Shown: positions 13,134 through 27,200, counted from the stretch's first letter. The stretch is 64,000 nt of DNA from Papilionanthe hookeriana x Papilionanthe teres (GCA_022702705.1 CM040428.1:59438155-59502154); one strand, 5' to 3'. Made by a program: numbers and translations. The notes: generated from the sequence alone by a model not told the origin.

Positions 13134-13776
13134 TCCGTCCTTAATCACTTCTGTTTTTATTCGAATCTCCTGAGCCAAGGCAAGTGCAAGACTATTAAGC
13201 ACTTATGATTTATGACAAGCTCTACCAGCAAGCAATAATTTGGATATTACTCTTTCACTTCTTCCTGAGTAGAAAGAACATCAGTTTGAATAAAGATAGC
13301 CAAGATTCTATCATCTTAATAGGTAGGTGTGTATTTTCTAAGCAGTGGTCTTTTCAAAAGGCCAAATGTTCTGAATGATTGAAAGATATATTGATTCTTA
13401 CCTTTTACCTACTAATATAATAAATGTGATAGTATGACATTACTGATAATTTTATATTCTTCGAAGAATTATGCATATTCTGTAATGAAAATGAAATAAT
13501 AAATATGATGCATATCAAAATATTAATTTACATGTGTAAGGACAATGTCAATTTCATCCGTGATAATAACAAGTAATTTTATAACAGTAAATCTTCTTTA
13601 CATCAAGATAGGGATAAAGCTGCAACAATATTTATGAATCGCCAGTTTCCTCAGGATTAAATAGAATAACTGACGATGATGTTGTGTAATGAATAAATAT
13701 ACCGGTGCATTGAACGGGGAGTATGGTAGCAGGAGTACATGAGTAAGGTAGTAAAAAAATTTAAAGTACAGCATAC
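12213..13776. other. No recognised gene; possible downstream region of the kinase
   Basis: 12238-12640 is CT-rich with short ORFs and resembles the pyrimidine-rich part of the long LTR family. 12660-13650 is AT-rich and includes an (AAT)n microsatellite at 13083-13131. The missing last kinase exons would be expected here, but I could not identify any with a clean frame. Confidence 0.4.
13083..13131. repeat. (AAT)n microsatellite
   Basis: About 16 near-perfect AAT units with one interruption. Confidence 0.95.
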
Positions 13777-13836
13777 CACTCGCTCTGGATTAAGTAGGAA
13801 ATCAGAAACACTGGCAGATCTTTTAAGCCGCGACTC
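13777..13836 (-). CDS. Kinase exon 14 (last one recognised)
   Basis: 20 codons, ESRLKRSASVSDFLLNPERV. Acceptor CTCAG, donor GTATGC. The basic Ser-rich motif matches the stretch after KGRF in relatives. The donor means at least one more exon should follow, but none is recognisable below 13.7 kb. Confidence 0.72.
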
Positions 13837-16800
13837 CTGAGGAGACATTTTACATGAGATAAAAATGGAAATAGACTACTAAATTTGAAACAATTAAAGT
13901 TATGCTTAGCAAAGAGTGTAAGACAAATAATTTTTCCAACAATGAAATAATGAAAAAATGGTCATTATAGAAAAAACAGTTGCATGCAAAAAATGTTTTT
14001 CATTATATAAGAACTAGTTCAAACAATCAGGTCTGACCTTCACAACATCAAAAAGTTCAGATGAAACAGAAAATCTTCCCTTTATTTGAACCAAATTCGG
14101 CCTCAACTTATCCTCCTGAGAATCACCGTATCCTATAAAAAGCAAAGACAGTGAAAAAAAACTAAAAGACTATAATCCAAAATCGATTATAAAACCTTAA
14201 AAAAAAAATACTCTAAAGACTGAACCAAGCTCAAGTCCGACCAACTATTCATCCAGTATTCCTATGCAAGCATCCTTTGTATTCTAAGGGAAAAATCTCA
14301 TAGCAGATACTAAAATGGAAGTCTTTCACCTCCAGAAGAGAGCGTTGGAGCAGATAAACTATTAGCAGAAGCACGATTTGGATGCATCAATGGGCCACTT
14401 AAGCTTGAAGCATTCCAAGCATCATGCCTAGAACTCTCACCCGGGAGTTGATAGTCATCTTCAGCCCTAATAGAATGGAGAAAAATTGAGCATAAAAATC
14501 CAAGCATAATAATTTTGTAGTATTAAAGAAATTTATGTTTACTGTCGAAAGCATAATGATGTCAACATTTGAAAAAAAAAAGACTTTAGGAAGATAAGCT
14601 TATTGCAATAGCCTGAGGCTCTATTGATCAACATATATATTAGCTGACAAAACTGTCTTGGAGAAGTATCTAGTGTGAGGGTTGTTTCAATAAGTATCAC
14701 CATAAAATAATAGTGCAAATTTCTGTTTAGCTACAGGCAGGCCTTTAAATATTTCAAATAGAAGAAAAAAGCTCAAAATTATGAGTAAAAAAAAAACGCG
14801 TTAGTGTACAGAACTGTGCCAGATGGCTCATTCTTCTAGGTTTAGCAGCAAATTAGTAGTTTTAAAATACCAACAGCTCGTTGATTCAATACAGCGAAGA
14901 TAATCAGATCTATAAGGCACTGCACAAAATCAATTAATTATTTCACATGTTCATATGGAAGCAAACAACATCAAAAAAAGCTTGGAGACCAAGTTAAAAC
15001 AAAAAAAGTGAAAACTTTGATATTTAAAATAATACATTTCAAAGATCAAACAGAATAAAACAAACATTTAGTGTGAAAACGGAACTTCATAAAGTCAATA
15101 AATGAACATCCAATGGTCCACCCTCCTTTTGTTAAATTATTTGGAAATTAGAAAGAACAAGTTGACTGTCACGACTCAGCTCGGGACTTGGAGTTAACCA
15201 AGACGAGAACAAATAGTCTGATGGTGGGAATTAAGTTTCTATATATAATTACTAGCTAATAAATGAAAGAGTCACTAATCAGATTAAATCAAAACAGTAT
15301 ATTTGAATTTATCTCATTACTGGTTGTACGCATCTTCTATAAACATATTTCCTTCTATCACTCTTCTTTTAATCAATTAATTAAACTTGAAAAATTAGTT
15401 TAAAACAACTTTGAGTTAAAAAAGCTAGTGAACACTTATATTCCTAGGCTACGGCAATATAGGAATAAATAAAGCGAAATGCATGCCATTAAAATTTTTA
15501 ATTAATTAATTTTAATATTTGAGATGCTATCAATGAATCAATGAAATGCTATATCAATAACATACCAACATCATTCGATATCAATGAGATGATATATCAA
15601 TAACATACCAACATCATTCGATATCCATACATCAATCACAGGAACACAGTCTAAAAATTGTACCACTTAAATTACTTCAATATCAATATCTTTTTCTATA
15701 TATGTACACGGGTACCTCATTGTTCCTCCGCTAGTCCTATAAAGGAGTGATTTCATCATAACCAAGCATGCACATCAAGCATACTATAAAAATATTATAA
15801 ATATGAAACATATGAAGCATATAAATATATAAATAATAGAACAGAATGGGAACCTTTAAATCATCTCCTCGTAATCAAGCAACAATAGAGACAAAAGCAC
15901 AAAGTAAAAGCAGTTAACCCTAGAGAGATTTTCATGCCATAAAAATCACTGTGTTGTTTAATGCCCTGAAACTAGAATGATGCTAAAAATGTGAAACACA
16001 GAAACTTCAGAAAGCTCAAAAGATTGTTTTACAAAATGAAAAGTAAGTTGCAGAAATAGAAGGTTTACCTATCTGAATTTTGGTCGGCAGCTAATGATTT
16101 TTCTGAAGTAGACCAAGAAGTGGACGGCTCCTGTTCACACTATTGCAGGTTTATGTCAGCGGTTTTTTAGCTTTTCTAGAATAATAAAAGAAATGCAAAA
16201 CAACACGAGATAAAATCCAGGAACCAAATATAATATTGTCCTTATGCCTACTACATAGGTTATCATTGCCAAAATATGTCATCGAAAGGAAAGGGTAACA
16301 TAACCATATTGCTGATGAAATTCCTTGAGCTTCCGTCATCTTCCTTCGCTTCAACAATGTCTTCATCATCAATGATCTAAAAGAGTTCTCATAAAAAATC
16401 AGCAGCAACACAAATTAATCGATAAAATAACATAATAATAAAGCAACAGTAAGTCTTGGAGGAACCAAAAGGAAAAACTGCATTTGGATTATCAAAAAAG
16501 GAAAAGCTATATGTAGCAATACCAGTGATGCTTGGATCTTCAAATCTTCAATATCAAAATTCCATGCACTGACTCCTTTCTGGTACTCTCTCTGTCAAAA
16601 ATGTTTTTCAAATATTAATGAATCAAGGGTAAGCTAATTAGAAATTTCAACAAAATATCCCAAGTCATTATTTATGTGGATATGGATGTTATTAGCTCTA
16701 TTTAATCAAAAAATTTAGAAACAACCACCACAAATTACCTGACACCATAAAATATTCTACATTTTATTTTAAAACTTTAGAAAAAATGGATTAAGTTCTT

Positions 16801-19800
16801 AAGACAGTGTAAATAAATTTTAAATGAAATTAAGACTTACATGAAATGTTCAACATGTTTGCATTTCAAAGAGTAAAGAACATTATGAAGCAAAAAGGGT
16901 CATTTATGCACTGAAGGCAAAGAGAAGTGGTATAGGTAGTGAGTTATTAGTTCCTAAATTTTGTATAGGGCTTCAAATAAACTAATAACATCAACCATTA
17001 ACTTTAAAATTATTTTAAGAATAAGTTAAATAAAATTTAAATATTTTTATTACTCTAGTGTCATATGTAACAAATTATTTAAATTTATGAATGAGAATAA
17101 AAATTTATGTCATAAAGTAAATTAATATGTTTACATTCAGTCGTAATTAGTAATTTATTAAACTAATTAATAATTATTAGAATTTTATTAAATTAATCAA
17201 ATTGTAATATGTAATTTTATATCAATTAATTAATATAGTTAATATACATTTATCTAATTATAATTAATTTGATAACATATTAATTAAATATTAGTTATTA
17301 ATTATTACATTAATTATATTAATAAAAATAACTTAAATTAAAGCCCCTAGAAACCCTTGCTTATATCTAGCTAACAATCGGGAAACCTAAACCCAAGCAA
17401 TAAGATCGACAGTGAAGCCAAAATGTCTGATCGGCGGAATGCTTTCGGAACTAGCCTACAACGCCCGCACCCCCCCCCCTCCCTCCTCCCTCCTCCCTCC
17501 TCCCTCCTGATTTTATTAAAACCCATTGCCTTTGTGACCGAACCCTCTTGATATAGTCGCGATTAGAGCTAGCTGGAAAGGCAACGACAAGATTGCAACG
17601 TACAAAGACCTCTGAAACTCCCATCTTTCTCCTTCTGCTCCACTCCTACATGAAACCAAGGTAACCCTCGTCTTTCTTCGCCTTCATCCAACCCAGCTTC
17701 ACACACTTCAGCTTCTCTAAATCCCGTAAATCTATCTTCTAACAAGATTTACTAACTCCTAAATTTAACGTAAAACAAAGGAAAAACAGGATTTGATTTT
17801 TTTTTTAATTTGACAAATTTACCCTCAATTGGCCCCGCAACATCGTTAAATTAAATGGAAATTTTGGTATAAGGCTAATATAGATCAATTTTCAATAGTT
17901 TAGGACTAATATGGAAAACTTTAAAGCTCTGAGATAAATTAGTCACTTGCTGAAATTTGGGAGACTATTTTTGGTTTTCGCTCTATACATATTCTTCTAG
18001 CCAACAGTTTTTACAAATGAAATTGATACCAAAACTGGTTACAAACAGCGTAAACAAAAGTAAACTTTATTAAGCACATGAGTTGGGGTTACAAACACAA
18101 CTCAACTGAAATAAACATAACAACAATTCCTAACTAGAGTCGGAAGAGAAGACCAGAGGGCGGTGGTGGCGGTGGTGGCGGTGGTGAGTTGTAGTGGTAG
18201 GGGGAAGTTGGAGTAGATGGGAGAAGGTGAGAGTGAAGGTGACCGGTGGCTGGTTATGAGAGGAAAGGGATAAGAAGCTGATGTTGGGGTTTGGGAGAGG
18301 ATGCACGACAAGTAAGACTGTAGGGAAAAGTTAAGAGGGTGTTGGTTTGATGGCCTGAAGGACGAGACAGCAATGGCTGCTGCAGAGGAATGGATGAAAG
18401 GGTGTTGGGAGGTAGATTGGAGGGCTGGGCAACAAGGCTGTGGAAGTAAAAGGGGGTGGCAGGGCAGCGGGGATGAGAAATGATGGCCGGCCGCTAAGTG
18501 ATGTGAAGGAGAAGTGAAAAGAAGGGAAATAAAAGAGGATACAACACCACCTCGGAGCACAATAGATCCGAAGTACCATCCGTCCGCGAATGCAGCCCTC
18601 GAAAGGGAAAACAAAGACTTTTGCAAAAATCTGAAATAACTCACATAAAACATAATCCTAATTCCAACACCAAGCATATAAATATACTCCTATCAGGCTA
18701 GAAAAAGGAAAGGAAAGGAGAAAAATACAAAAGGAAGGCGGAAAGGGCTGACGACAGTTCCGCCCCTTCAAAGTGTCGATCCCGCCCAATCCCAGTAGGA
18801 ATCAAAGTGCCTTCTTCTAAGTGTCACCCCGGCTCGGTCCCGTAAGAATCAAAACTGGCCTCCTCATATCGTGTTCACTCGGTCTGTCATGACCCGGTCC
18901 GAAGCTTGAAATTATCAAGGCGGAAACAGATAATAGAACAATTAAAATTAAAATTTTTTTATATTTATTATATGCTAACATTTAACGAATGAAAGAGCCA
19001 CTTCAAAATAACTAAAGCAAGAAGTTAAATTTTACTTCATTTTTTATTGTCCTTGGCGTCTATATACATTTTATTTTCTATTGTTCATTTTTTTAATAAA
19101 TTAATTAAATCTGAGAAGTTAGTTAAAACAACAGTTAGCTAAACAAAACTAGTAAATACTTATACTACTAAGCTATAGTAATTCAATGAAAATTGAGACA
19201 ATATGCATACCAATTAAACAATATAAAAAATATAAGGGAATTTGACGGTTTGTACTATCTAATATGATCATTCAAGATGATTTTACACTTTTCATTATAT
19301 CTTGCTATATCGTTTACATATTAATATCTTGTTTATTTGTATACATCCGCCATAAGAGCACCGTCTAAAAAATTGTACAATTTATAATACTTCAATATCA
19401 ATATCTTTTTCATTTATGTGCACAAGTACCTTAGCGTTCCTTCACTAGTACCATAAAAGGGTGACTCCATCATAGTCAAACATACACATGCAAGCACAAA
19501 ATAATAATATCATTCGTATTATACCATTCAATCACTTGAACTATGTATTTAAATAATATGCAAATATGAGTGCATCCAATCAATAAGATCAAAATGAAAT
19601 TGAAGAGCTAATAAAATCAATCTAAGCAAGTCAGAGTGAATCAAACTAAGGAGAAATCTATTATTATAATTTAAAAGTGTAAGTACTCATCTAACCCTTT
19701 TTGATGATTCTTTTAGCCACTTAATCAATGATATCCTCTATTTAATATCTTAAAAAGTAAAACATAATATTTTATCACTTCATGATTTCTCTTACTCCAA

Positions 19801-22800
19801 AGTCTAAAGTATTTTCCAATTACAAGTTATTTTAGGTATTAATATATCTTCTAAATTAAAAGACATAATTAGAACTTACCACAACTAATTTTATTTATTT
19901 GCACCTTCCTCGATCATCTCTCTTGATTATATTATCAAAATTTTGATTTAATTAAAAATACTATTAAAATATTAATAGTTGGACGTATATATTAAGTTGA
20001 CAAGTAATATGCTAGAGCCTCACCTTAACTTCCTTTTCGCTTCAAATCTAAAGTTTTGATTGCTTGAATCCTAATTTAACTAAACCCTAATATTAAAACA
20101 TAATAATTAAACATATATATATATATATTAAATTCATTTTTTATTATTTGATAAAAACCCTTACCTCTCCCAACAATTTGGCTTGGCTCGGTTCCCGCAC
20201 GATTTCTCCTCTTCCTCGCCCGTTGGCTCCTCCCCCTATCCTCTCCTTCGCACGAAGCTTCTTCTCATTTTTCCTTTGCACGCGAGCACAATGTGGAAGT
20301 CTCATACTTCCTCATTTGCCTTCGACCACAACTCAACACTCTCAAGCATCCACAAACGATGCTCTTCTTTCTTCCTTGATAATGGATCGATCTAGAACAG
20401 TTCACGGAGGTTTTCTTCCTTCCTCACCATGACACGCAAGAGCCGAACGATGTTTCATTCCTGCTTCACAGTTGAGTTTGCTTGCTAGGGCACGAGTTCC
20501 ACTCCCTTAACACAAAGTCGCTACCCATACGCACAGATGAAACCTCTTGCGCACGCAAATAGCGTCGTCGTCTTCCCTTGCCCTTGATGCATGCAACAAC
20601 CACAATGTTTCGAGGCCTTTCTTCTTTCGTCTTTTCTTCTTTCGTGCGCCACAGAGCTCCTCGACGCTTCAGTCATTGTTTTTGAAAATGTTGTTAAGCC
20701 TCGCAGATAAGGATATGCTCACGATCGAAATCAGTGTCACGTTGGCCTCGCTTCCTCTCTTCCTCCTCTTCTTACTTTTACTTCAATTACGCTTCTTCCT
20801 TCCTCTCAATCACTCTTCTCTCACTCTCTCGGTTTGTTAGGAATGAAGAAATCAGTTCTTTGACTCTTAAAGACGAATTGGGCAATCAAGAAGAATCATC
20901 GAACTAATGCCACCAATTTAATCTTTTTAATTCATTTTAATTTTTTTATTTTGATTGTTATGATCTTCCCTTATTATAAAATTTCATCCTAGAGATTTGT
21001 AAATATACACCAAGCTACAAATCACTTCTCTTTGAGCAAGTAAAACTTAAATTATCCATAAATTTTCATGAAGTTTAAATCTCTTTCAACAAGATGAAAC
21101 ATGTATATAATAAAACAATGGTCTAATATAAGATGACTCAACTAAATTTCTCCCATCAATTGAAATATAGTAACATCACATGTGAAGCAAGATAATACAA
21201 CGATAACACAACTCATTCTTTTGTTGAAGATATACACTAGAATGACACTCATATAACATGCGATAAAACAAGAAACACATAAATTTCTAATAGCATCAAC
21301 ATCAATAGTAGGTTCTTCAGGCTCTCTACTAGTAAGTAAATAAACTCAAGGTCAAACCAGCTGTCCTAATTGAACTTGAGTAGGAGCTGAAGCTGTTGAC
21401 TTTATCCTACTCTGCCCACCTACGGACTTTTGTGAATGAGCTCCTACCGATTTTTGTTATTCTGACGTTTTTCGGCAAAGGGCAGCATCTAGCTATGTGA
21501 CCAGGCTCGCGACACCAGTAGCAAGTATGAAGCCCATCAAACATTCAACCTTATATTGCTTTTCATATTTGACACAAGTGACAACGGTACTACGAGAACT
21601 ACCACAGCTAAATCTAGAAGAATTGAACTTGGGTTTCGTCACATTAAATTTTTCTAATTGCTCCACATGCTCTCCTTTTCATCAAAACTTCCTCCTGTTT
21701 GTCTCTTTACGCTTCTGAATAAGCTGGAAATCAATCTCCACTTGTCTAGGCCGCTCCACTAACATTGAATAGTCATCATAAATCAAAGTTACCAACAGTT
21801 GCGTGATTGCATCCTTTAATCCTGAAAGGAATCTATAGCACTTCTTTGCCTCAGTAGCTATCAGTTGTGGAGCATACCTAGACAGTGCAGTAAACTTTGT
21901 TTCATACTGCATGACTATTTTTCCTCCCAGCGCCAACTTGATGAACTTGTCTTGCATCAGTCTTCGAGTGGATACGGATACAAACCCCTCCCTAAGAAGC
22001 TCAACAAACTCCTCCAAACCTATCATCATGTTGGGTATGTCCCATAACCCGTCTTGACGCTGTCCACACCACCACCTTTCGACTTTTTCATCCAACACAA
22101 ATGTAACTATGGGTACTCTTCTTTCGTCGGGACACTTCTTACTATTTAATATCTTCTCTATCTTCACTAGCCAGTTCTCAGCTTCAATCGGATCATCAGT
22201 TCCCTTTAAAAGTGGATGTAGCTCTTGAAATATCTTCAAATACTTATTCACAACAATAGTATCACTTTAAATATGTTACGATCTGAACACTTGAATCAAC
22301 TAAGGCATCGCTGCCATCATCCGAGTAAGAATATTCGCATTAACATTAACAACAGGCATTACTTCTGTATTTTCTAAAAAACTTCCTTTTTTATAGTCTC
22401 AGTTGCATGAATTTGTCTAAATTAAAATAATTATTTAATTAGTGTCAACTTAAATTCAATTTTTTTTATATTAAATTTTCTTTCATTATCTTATTGGCTC
22501 TTTCATCAAGAATACATTAATAATTTCCAAACATTTCTCTGATATCAGTTTTGTCACGACCTGGCCCGGAGCTTAGAACTAACCAAGGTGAAAATAGACA
22601 ATCAGACAGTAAAAATTAAAATTTTTTATATTCATTACATTCATTAATATTTAACAAATGAAAGAACCATTAAAAAATTAATTAAAGCAACAAGTTAAAT
22701 ATTACCTCATTTATAGTTGTTCCCGGCGTCAATAAATATTTTATCATCTATCATTCAACTTTTAATAAATTAATTAGATCTGAAAAATTAGTTAAAACAG

Positions 22801-23789
22801 CAATCAATTAGACAAAGTTAATGAATACTTAAACTCATATAGTAATTCAATGAAAAGGGAGACGATATGCATTCCAGTTAAACAGTATAAAAATATGAGG
22901 GAATTCGACGATATGTACTATCAAATATGATCATTTAAGATGATTTTAAAATTTTAGTGTATCTTATTATATCGTTTACATATCAATATCTTTTTAATCT
23001 GTATACATCCATCACAAAAACAGTCTAAAAATTTATATCATTTCCAGTACTTCAATATCAGTAACATTTTTTATTTACGTGCACGAATAACCTAGTGTTC
23101 TCTCATTAGTAACAAAAATGGATGACTCTATCATAGTCAAAAATACACATGCAAGCAAAAAAAAGTAAATGTCATTCTTATCATACAACTTAATAACATA
23201 ATTTATGCATTTAAATAACATGCAAATATTAATGACATACACTCGATATGATCAAAATGAAATTGAAGAGCCAAAAAATCTATCCAAGAAAGTCATAGAG
23301 CGAATCAAACTAGGAGAAAATAATATTATTATAATTTAAAATTATAAGTACTCACCAAACCTTTTTTGATGATTCCTGTAGCCACTTGATCCTTGATGTT
23401 CTCTATTTTGTGTCTAAAGAGGCTAAACAAAATATTTTATCACTTCATGATTTCTCTTACTCAAAAGTATAAAGTATTTTTCAATTACACGTTATTTTAG
23501 GTATTAATATATCTTCTAAATTAAAAGACATATAAGTAGAACTTACCTCCATTAATTTAATTTGGTTGCCCTTCCTCGATCACCTCCCTTGATTATAGTA
23601 TCAAAATTCTGATTTAATTAAAATTACTATTAATATATTCATAATTCGACAAATATATTAAATTGATAACTAATACGCTAGAACCATACCTCAAATTAAC
23701 TTTTCTTCGCTACCGTCACCTTCTACTAGATCCAAATCTAAAGCTTCGATTGCTTCAATCCTAATTTAATTAACGCATAATAATTAAAC

Positions 23790-23845
<56 letters not shown>

Positions 23846-24193
23846 TTAGGAAAGCCCTAGGGCCACTTTGATTGAATAAAAAAGCGGTTACAGAAGCTTG
23901 AGGTGAGGGCCCAATAAATGGAGCCCTACCCCAACGATACAATGCTAACAAAGATATCCAAAAGATCAGAACAGAAAAAGTACACAAACAAAGCCTAAGA
24001 ACGAGAACTTGATACTCTCGCTCTGTGCCTTGGTGATCCATAAAGTAAGCTCTTTAAAGCTACTCCATTGCCACCGATTAACCGAGGTATCATCGATTAG
24101 AAGTGTATCTCAGAGCTTCTTCTTCCATCGAGAATGATAAACACCGCCAATCTTCTTCCTCGGCAACTTCTTCAGCTTCTTCTTCCTCTGCTT

Positions 24194-24258
<65 letters not shown>

Positions 24259-27200
24259 TAAATTCATAATTTATTATTATATTAAAACCCTTACCTCTCC
24301 CAACAGTTTGATCCGGCTCGGTTGCCCATAATTTCTCCTCCTCTTCGTATGTTAGCTCCTCCCCCTCTCATCTCCTTTGCGAGAAAATTTTCTGTCCGCA
24401 CACCAGGCGTAGAGCTACGTCTGGAGTCCTATCAATTATTATCATGTGTCATACACCGGCCCCACCTCATAATGGATTTGCTGAGGTTATTGGAGGTTTA
24501 TTAGGGGTTAAACCGCGGAGGGTATTGAGGGGTTAATGCGGGTTATTGCGAGGTTATTGGTGAGTTATTGTGGGGGTTATTGGGGATTACTGCGGGGGTT
24601 ATTGAAATGAAACCGCGGAGGTTATTGAGGGGTTATTGTTGGGTTATTATGGGATTATTGGAGTTAATACTCCAATAAAACCGAAATAACTCGTGAATAA
24701 CCCGACAAAAACCTCGGAATAATTTCTGCGGTTTCCACTCCAATGGAACCGTGAAGGTTATTGGAAGGTTATTTCTGGTTTATTACGGGTTATTGGAGTT
24801 AATACCTTAATAAAATTGAAATAACCCCCAATAACCTCTGCGGTACCACTCCAAAAACATTCGCGGATCCATTATGAGGTGAGCCCGGTATAAGCCACGT
24901 GGCAATATTTGATAGGACTCCGGACATAGAGCTATGTCTGGAGTCCGGAAAGAAAACTTTTCCCTCCTTTGCAAGAAGCTGAAGCTTCTCCTTTTTCCTC
25001 TGCACGTGAGCACAACGAGAAAGTGTCCTCCTTCCTCCTTTGTCGTCGACCATGACTCAACCCACGCAAGCATTGACTGAGGAAGCCCTTCTTTCTTCCT
25101 CGATAACGGTTTAAGCTAACACAATTCGCAGAGTTCATCTTCCTTCCGCACCACAAGACGCAAGGGCCGCATGATGTATTCTTCCTACGTAGGAGTTGAG
25201 GTCACTTGGCTAGGGCACGAGCCCTGCTCTTATACGAAGCCGCTACCCATACGCACTGTCAAAACATCCTTGCGCCGCCAATGCGTTGTTGTCTTTCCTT
25301 GCTCTAGACGCATGCGACAACCACAATGTTTTGAGGCTTTTCTTCTTTCTTGCACCACAGAGCTCTTCGACGCTTCAGTCATTGTTTTAGAAAGTGTCAT
25401 TCAGCCCCTCAAGTAAGGATGTGCTCACGATCAGAATCAGTGTCACCCTCGCTTCACTTCCTCTTCTTTCTTCTCCTTCAGTTACACTTCTTCCTTCCTC
25501 TCAATCTCCCTTCTCTCGCTCTCTCAGTCTGTTATGAACGAAGAAATCAATTCTCCGACTCTTAAAGACGAATTGGGCTGTCGTGATGATTCATTGAACC
25601 AATGCCAACAATTTGATTTCTTTTTCTTTCAATTTATTTATTTATTTTTTTTTGTTATTACACGGTCCCTCTACTAGCCGGTTCAGCAGGCTAGCCTTAG
25701 CCCCACATCAGAAAAAAGGTGAGCAATATGAATAATAAACACAAATACATTTTGGGTGATTCAAAGGGGAGATTTTCTTTTCCAACACTAGTAGATATGA
25801 GACGCTCAATGGCAAATGAGATTTATCCTGACTAGATTCTTGTCATGCTTTGACCGTAGATTGCCCTTGCTAGCTCATGAATGGTGCTTTTTGTATGATT
25901 AGATCAAGGAAAAAAAAAATAGACCGACCAAGCCAAACTAAAATGAAGGATAATGAGAAAAGTCGAGGCCTTGAAGTAGTGAGGGTTTCCACTCAGAAAG
26001 CAGTTGAGATCATAGAAAATTATGTAGTTAGCTTAAGAAACTAAATTAAAACCAACTCCGTAAGCAACATAAAGCAAAGTGAAGCCTCACAAAGCACAGA
26101 AGTGCCTGATTGCATCTACTCTACAAATCTAGCAAAAATATTGAACTTGATAACTATAACACAATGTCATTAGAGATGTTAAAGCAAAGCAATTATCTAA
26201 GAAATGTCATTGAAAATTCATTTGGATGCTACAATAAAAAAAAAAAAATAACTATACTAGATATGTGTAGATTTACTTCTGAGAAATAGGTTATATGCAT
26301 TCATTTGTCAAGGCAATGATGTCGCCCCTAACCAACATTCATTGGCATCCAACAAATTCATAACATCATTTGACACAATGAAAAACCCTATAGTTCTATC
26401 CAATAAACATATAGAAACACCACTTAAGCAAAAGCTCCAAAAGGGAACTCAGAGAAATGATAGGCAAAAAGACTATGGCGATCAAGAAAATGATAATGAT
26501 ACTAGTAATGAATGATAATGGTGTATGGGAGTATTTACAGAGGACTTGGTTAATAAGAGAAGATAAACCATAACATCATACTATTTTATTAACAACATGT
26601 GACTAATTATGACATTTATGCATGGAAGTGGTTGTTGAACGGAGCCAGGGAAATTAACCATCATGTATTTGCTTGTTTAACATTCTTTCTGACAGTTAAA
26701 ATTCCATCAATGTTTTTTATGAATTTTGCTTGGCAGATTTATGAGACCATTAACAAGTTCTCAATATTTTGTTGATGGCCTTCTTTATTTATTTTCAATA
26801 TTACATATTAAATTTGAAGGCATATTCATAAATTTAACCATATGCATCTTTACAATGGCTTTTCATTTATCTACACTTTTCAGAAAAGCTACATATGCAG
26901 CTAAAAAATTATCTCATTTAACAGCCCATGTCAATGCGGCAAATTGCCCAACTTTTGCCAAACACATAGACTACAACATACAGGAAAGTAGTCCTAACAC
27001 AGATCGACTTCTTTAATTAACAATACCTATTGAATGTAGTGATCACTGCTGTATGGTAGGTATTAGATTTATAATAACAATCCTTAGTCATTATTACTTT
27101 TTATTAACTTTTATTTCCTCATTATATATTTCTAATTTATTTTATTTTGTTTTATTTCTTTCCTATTCGTTTTATTTTGTTTTATTTCTTTTCTTTTTTG

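Larger units (their letters stand above)
23792..24251 (-). mobile_element. Insert bounded by (TG)n(TA)n and (TA)n runs, possible retroposon 3' end
   Basis: This segment is missing from the 3' LTR. Read on the minus strand, the core (24193-23847) ends in a T-rich, UTR-like stretch with TTTGTGTACTTTTTCTGTTC and then a TA run, as in some LINE/SINE 3' ends. There is no coding capacity I recognise. The dinucleotide runs at both sides hide any target duplication. Confidence 0.4.
18885..25662 (-). mobile_element. Complete gag-only (TR-GAG-like) LTR retrotransposon, nonautonomous
   Basis: Element on the minus strand with LTRs at 22552-25662 (5') and 18885-20963 (3'), flanked by the 5-bp direct repeat CGGTC (18880-18884 and 25663-25667). 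It starts TG and ends CA at the outer edges. Internal DNA is only 1.6 kb: a primer site, a gag ORF, a zinc knuckle, then a purine tract. No protease, RT, RNase H or integrase is detectable, so movement would need enzymes from another element. The structure matches the plant TR-GAG class. It sits in intron 8 of the kinase in the same orientation. Confidence 0.88.
22552..25662 (-). repeat. 5' LTR of the gag-only retrotransposon, enlarged by two inserts
   Basis: 3111 bp, about 1 kb longer than the 3' LTR. The difference is explained by two inserts: the microsatellite-bounded piece 23792-24251 and the MITE 24381-24963. The remaining sequence aligns collinearly with 18885-20963. On the minus strand it starts TGTAATAACA and ends GGTCGTGACA. 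Confidence 0.85.

Noticed and set aside
13136..13260. Candidate next kinase exon (an LNSLALALAQEIR-like stretch on the minus strand)
   Set aside because: It recalls the tail of relatives, but the frame before it has a stop and there is no convincing acceptor and donor pair.
18102..18677. 191-codon minus-strand ORF rich in Ser, Pro and Thr
   Set aside because: Low-complexity product from repeat-like DNA including a GGT run, lying in intron 8. No domain and no homologue recognised, so it was not called a gene.
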